From assembly GCA_002469605.1 (NCBI GenBank), contig DKMV01000009.1, forward strand, positions 1-6,894: a DNA stretch of 6,894 nt, in the 5' to 3' direction. The notes below the pieces were generated by a model. The model was not told where the DNA came from and ran no database searches. It saw only the letters and a program-made list of their open reading frames with translations. The stretch is from Leclercia sp. UBA7405. Lineage in GTDB: Bacteria; Pseudomonadota; Gammaproteobacteria; Enterobacterales; Enterobacteriaceae. Shown in pieces: positions 5,577 through 6,894 of the stretch (positions within the stretch are counted from its first letter, which is position 1; each line of letters begins with the position of its first letter). The position numbers and the translations under genes were made by a program.

Positions 5577-6674
5577 TTAGCCGCTGAAGACGCTGCCTGC
5601 GCCAGGGGCGGTCTTCAGCACCCAGACGCGGCCATAGTGGTTATACCAGCCCGCACGGTGTCCTGCATCCGGGCCAATACCCTGATAGATATCAAAATGC
5701 TGGCCTTTAATCGCACCGCCCACGTCCAGCGCAACCATCAGGCGCAGCTCATACTGACCGGAAAATTTCCCGTTGTTGTCCAGCGTCGGCACTTCAGCCA
5801 GCAGCGTGGTGCCCGGCGGAATGATTGAGCGGTCGGCGGCAACGGATGCCCGACCAATAAGCGGCACGGCGCTCGACCCTTTCACCGGCGCAAAGTTTTG
5901 CGGCTTAAAGAAGACGAATGAAGGGTTCTGCTCCAGCAGTTCGCGCACTTCATATTCGCTGTGCTTCTCGCCCCACTCGCGGATGGCCTGCATCGACATA
6001 TCTTCGCGCTTCACTTCGCCACGATCGATCAGCACTTTGCCGATGCTGCGGTAGGCGTGGCCGTTCTTACCGGCGTAGCTAAAGAAGTTCAGCGGGCTGC
6101 CGTCGCCAAAGTCGATATAGCCGCTGCCCTGCACGTCCATGATGAAGTTATCCATCAATGTGTTGCTGTAGGCGAGAATATAGTTGTCGCTCAGGCCACC
6201 GGCATAGATTTCGGCACGTGACGGCAGGCGACCGCGTTTTGGCGGCATGCGGTAGATAGGATACTGGAACTCGCCCTGACGGGTGTGGCGCGCCTGCACC
6301 ACCGGGGTGTAGTAGCCGGTGAACTGGACGTTGCCGTAGTTATCAGCCCCTTCCATTTGCCAGGCATCAATACCGTACTGGCGCAGGGTGCGGGTATCAC
6401 CGCCTGCACGCAGCCAGTCCTGCACGGCGTTATAAACGGCGTTCTGAGAACCGTAAAGGCGCGGCGAGGCGGTACGGATCTGGCTTACCTGCTCAGCAAA
6501 ATCACCGCCATTGATTGGCGCGCCCACGGCATCGGGCTGGTTTACTAAGGAGAAAGGCTGGTTGAATTTCCCGTCTTTATACTGCTGACCGCGATCGGTC
6601 GGTTTGGAGGAACAGGCCGCAAGCATGGCTACCAGCGCGCCCGTCATCAGATATTTCGCCCAACGTCCTTTCAT
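5577..6674 (-). CDS. mltA: Membrane-bound lytic murein transglycosylase A (MltA)
   Basis: MltA is an outer-membrane lipoprotein that cleaves the MurNAc-GlcNAc bond of peptidoglycan and leaves 1,6-anhydro-MurNAc ends, for wall growth and recycling. From this start it has 365 residues, the E. coli length. The signal peptide MKGRWAKYLMTGALVAMLAAC ends in the lipobox LAAC with lipidated Cys21; Ser22 favours outer-membrane sorting. The MltA-specific barrel domain spans about 100-260 (QMEGADNYGNVQFTGYYTPV is its start). The C-terminal 3D domain carries aspartates at 317 (ALDVGG), 328 (HFDIYQG) and 336 (GPDAG). Asp328, residue 308 in mature numbering, should be the catalytic acid. The frame stays open 40 codons further upstream to 6794, but that extension would bury the signal peptide. 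Only a weak GAG-type ribosome site precedes the ATG. I found no convincing promoter in the 166 nt between it and the tRNA control region. Confidence 0.97.
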   Translation of the reverse strand: MKGRWAKYLMTGALVAMLAACSSKPTDRGQQYKDGKFNQPFSLVNQPDAVGAPINGGDFAEQVSQIRTASPRLYGSQNAVYNAVQDWLRAGGDTRTLRQYGIDAWQMEGADNYGNVQFTGYYTPVVQARHTRQGEFQYPIYRMPPKRGRLPSRAEIYAGGLSDNYILAYSNTLMDNFIMDVQGSGYIDFGDGSPLNFFSYAGKNGHAYRSIGKVLIDRGEVKREDMSMQAIREWGEKHSEYEVRELLEQNPSFVFFKPQNFAPVKGSSAVPLIGRASVAADRSIIPPGTTLLAEVPTLDNNGKFSGQYELRLMVALDVGGAIKGQHFDIYQGIGPDAGHRAGWYNHYGRVWVLKTAPGAGSVFSG

Positions 6675-6840
6675 CTTATCTCGTCTTTTAGTTGCCCGTT
6701 TCTGCAAAATGAAGATAACAAACCGCCGGAGTGATTGAAATGCGATTACATGCCCTGTCGCAAACTTTGCGCAGTAAATAAGCTGAAAAGCCAAAATTGT
6801 TCAAAAACCATACTATTAGGGTAATTTTCTCTAAAAAAGG

Positions 6841-6868
6841 TTGCAACAGGGAGTCAGCGGAGTATAGT
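6841..6868 (+). promoter_or_regulatory. Stable-RNA promoter for the tRNA-fMet gene
   Basis: TTGCAA (6841-6846), a 16-bp spacer and TATAGT (6863-6868) are followed by a GCGC discriminator (6869-6872), the hallmark of promoters repressed by ppGpp in the stringent response. The preceding 6822-6839 is A/T-rich (AATTTTCTCTAAAAAAGG) and could act as an UP element. A start near 6875-6877 would leave a short leader of about 5-7 nt for RNase P to remove. Confidence 0.8.
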
Positions 6869-6881
6869 GCGCTTCCACGGA

Positions 6882-6894
6882 CGCGGGGTGGAGC
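6882..6894 (+). tRNA. Initiator tRNA-fMet, first 13 nt only
   Basis: The window ends in CGCGGGGTGGAGC, identical to the first 13 nt of enterobacterial initiator tRNA-fMet (acceptor strand CGCGGGG, then the start of the D arm). The 5' C, which is unpaired with A72 in the mature molecule, is the initiator signature. In E. coli the metZ/metW/metV cluster lies next to mltA, so this is likely its first gene. The anticodon and 3' part lie outside the window, so identity rests on this prefix, the promoter and synteny. Confidence 0.82.

Noticed and set aside
6675..6794. 40-residue N-terminal extension of MltA
   Set aside because: It would place the lipoprotein signal sequence internally. The start at 6674 gives the exact E. 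coli length and a proper lipobox.
1..6894. Undescribed defence, mobile or biosynthetic system
   Set aside because: Every gene and its order match a well-known enterobacterial core block; nothing of accessory character was found.

Overview
The window comes from the chromosome of a member of the Enterobacteriaceae. Every protein matches its E. coli K-12 counterpart in length and is close to it in sequence, and gene order is the conserved rlmM - ygdD - gcvA / gcvB - ygdI - csdA - csdE - tcdA - mltA - tRNA-fMet block. The substitutions and the fairly GC-rich coding sequence suggest a relative such as the Enterobacter/Klebsiella/Leclercia group rather than E. coli itself. That placement is an inference from remembered E. 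coli sequences, not from a search.

Layout from left to right. Positions 1-2274 hold three minus-strand genes: rlmM (23S rRNA methyltransferase, cut by the window edge), ygdD (small DUF423 membrane protein) and gcvA (LysR-type regulator of glycine cleavage). A 128-nt divergent control region follows, and then the plus-strand sRNA gene gcvB with its intrinsic terminator. The lipoprotein gene ygdI (minus) converges on gcvB. csdA and csdE (plus) form a translationally coupled pair for cysteine-derived sulfur transfer. They converge on tcdA (minus), overlapping it by 10 bp. mltA (minus, lytic transglycosylase) lies upstream of tcdA and ends in an intrinsic terminator placed just before the tcdA start codon. 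At the right edge a stable-RNA promoter drives a plus-strand initiator tRNA gene, of which only the first 13 nt are present.

Three functional groups appear. GcvA and GcvB link glycine availability to transcriptional and post-transcriptional control of amino-acid uptake and metabolism. CsdA (desulfurase), CsdE (sulfur acceptor) and TcdA (E1-like dehydratase) are known partners; TcdA makes the cyclic ct6A form of the t6A base in tRNAs. RlmM and the tRNA-fMet gene belong to translation, and MltA and YgdI are envelope lipoproteins.

No mobile element, CRISPR array, prophage, broken gene or sign of recent transfer was seen, and no undescribed system. The points worth a second look are small: a palindrome that gives csdE and tcdA mirror-image stop codons, the terminator directly in front of tcdA, structural drift in the first stem of GcvB, and an operator-like inverted repeat between ygdI and csdA.
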